From Dryas octopetala (taxonomy: Eukaryota > Streptophyta > Magnoliopsida > Rosales > Rosaceae), in the NCBI GenBank assembly GCA_963921425.1, contig OY992837.1:14729896-14793895 (forward strand): DNA of 64,000 nt, read 5' to 3'. Positions 63,208 to 64,000 of this stretch are shown piece by piece (the stretch's first letter is position 1; the number at the start of each line of letters is the position of its first letter). The translations under genes were made by a program, and so were the position numbers. The notes under the pieces are model-generated. The model did no database searches. It had not been told where the DNA came from and worked only from the letters and a program-made list of their open reading frames with translations.

Positions 63208-64000
63208 TAGGGAAAAATTTTCAAACAGGACACTTAGTTTGGGGTCAATCTTAGTTTAGGACACCAGTTTGAGTTTGTGCTAGTTTAGGACACATATTTA
63301 GGATTTATATTAATGTGGGACAATCCGTCAACTCCGTTAAAATCTCCGTTAAAATGAGGGATAATTTGGACATTTTATATTTTAAAACAAAAAACAAATA
63401 AAAAAACAAATTTTACCACTAAAAAGATCAAGACTTTTTTTTTTAGGAAAAAAAATCATTAAAAAGTTTAAAACTAAAAACCCACAAAAACATAAAATTA
63501 CATAACAACAAAAAAACAGAAAATGAAAAAAAAAATTACCCAAAGCCAAATCTGGCTGGGCTTGCTACTGGAAGGGGATCGGGGTGGGGAGGAAGGGGGG
63601 AAGAGAGGAGAGTGGGTTTTGGGTTCTGGGTTTTGGGTGGGATTTGTGGGTTCTGAGTGTTTGAGCGTAGATGATTTGAAGCTAAATCCAACATCAAAAC
63701 CATGAGCAGGTGGTGGGCTGGAGCTATCGACACTGCCAAGGAAATAATCACAATAACTCCATAATTTTACTCAAAAAATTTATGCATACTCATTTATTAG
63801 TGATCTGTACGTGCCTTTTGTGTTTCTTTCCCAGCTAACATTTTAATTAAGGATGAATATATAATTTGGCAGAAAAAATCAGAAGAAGAAGAAGCAACTC
63901 GAAGTCCCTAGAGCATAGGACTGGGCTGGGCCTGTTGCTGGGAGGGGATTCGGTGGGGAGGAAGGGGGGAAGAGAGGAGAATGAGTTTTGGGTTCTGGGT
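63208..64000. mobile_element. Non-autonomous element running off the window
   Basis: The left edge 'gggaaaaattttcaaacagg' resembles the end of the intron-10 element in MED15 ('gggaaaattatatcaaa'). 'tagtttaggacac' is repeated twice in the first 100 bases. A block 'ggggaggaaggggggaagagagg' near 63577 recurs near 63955, so about 75-80 bp is directly repeated at a spacing near 380 bp. No coding capacity is recognised and the right end is outside the window. Confidence 0.45.

Overview
The window is nuclear DNA from a flowering plant, most likely a core eudicot and probably a woody one (the order cannot be fixed from sequence alone). The evidence is multi-exon genes with GT-AG introns, AT-rich introns and spacers, plant-specific proteins (a CLE peptide, a KIX-type MED15), plant-type LINE, SINE, hAT and Tourist elements, a chromovirus-type LTR element, and a fragment that looks like a plant mitochondrial gene inside an intron.

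Four host genes can be supported. (1) On the minus strand, 1759-5997, is a TTC1/TPR1-like tetratricopeptide co-chaperone with five coding exons (250 aa) and a probable 5'UTR exon near 8081-8285. (2) On the plus strand, 12837-28492, is the Mediator tail subunit MED15a, with 11 coding exons (1345 aa), an N-terminal KIX domain, long glutamine-rich regions and a conserved C-terminal domain. (3) On the plus strand, 35530-40334, is hydroxymethylglutaryl-CoA lyase, with seven exons (373 aa), which acts in mitochondrial leucine breakdown. (4) On the minus strand, 60283-60561, is a single-exon CLE22/CLE19-like signalling peptide precursor (92 aa). They are unrelated functionally: a chaperone cofactor, a transcription coactivator, a catabolic enzyme and a peptide hormone.

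Most of the rest is transposable elements. The MED15 introns hold at least five insertions: an antisense LINE tail that itself received an 815 bp hAT-like insertion, an RTE-type LINE relic beside a truncated L1-type LINE with poly(A), another antisense LINE tail, a possible SINE head, and a 1.4 kb composite element with inverted and direct repeats. Between MED15 and the HMG-CoA lyase gene lies a 5.24 kb hAT element (29946-35186) with an 8 bp target duplication and an uninterrupted four-exon transposase (988 aa). Its ends fall in one copy of a roughly 120 bp host tandem duplication. Downstream of the lyase gene there is a non-autonomous hAT element (43514-44436, target duplication GATCGATC), then a young Ty3/gypsy chromovirus (44844-56023).

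The most unusual structure is inside that LTR element. Between the primer-binding site and the full gag-pol region sits a perfectly spaced 1970 bp unit repeated three times. Each unit joins a forward gag-protease segment to an inverted LTR piece and an inverted reverse-transcriptase piece. Removing the three units leaves a normal 5.27 kb element. The two LTRs look identical, so the insertion is recent.

The right end (56-64 kb) is mostly spacer with Tourist-like and foldback elements, a SINE bounded by a 13 bp target duplication, a fragment of a retroelement RNase H, and the start of another repeat that runs off the window. No tRNA or rRNA gene and no CRISPR array was found.
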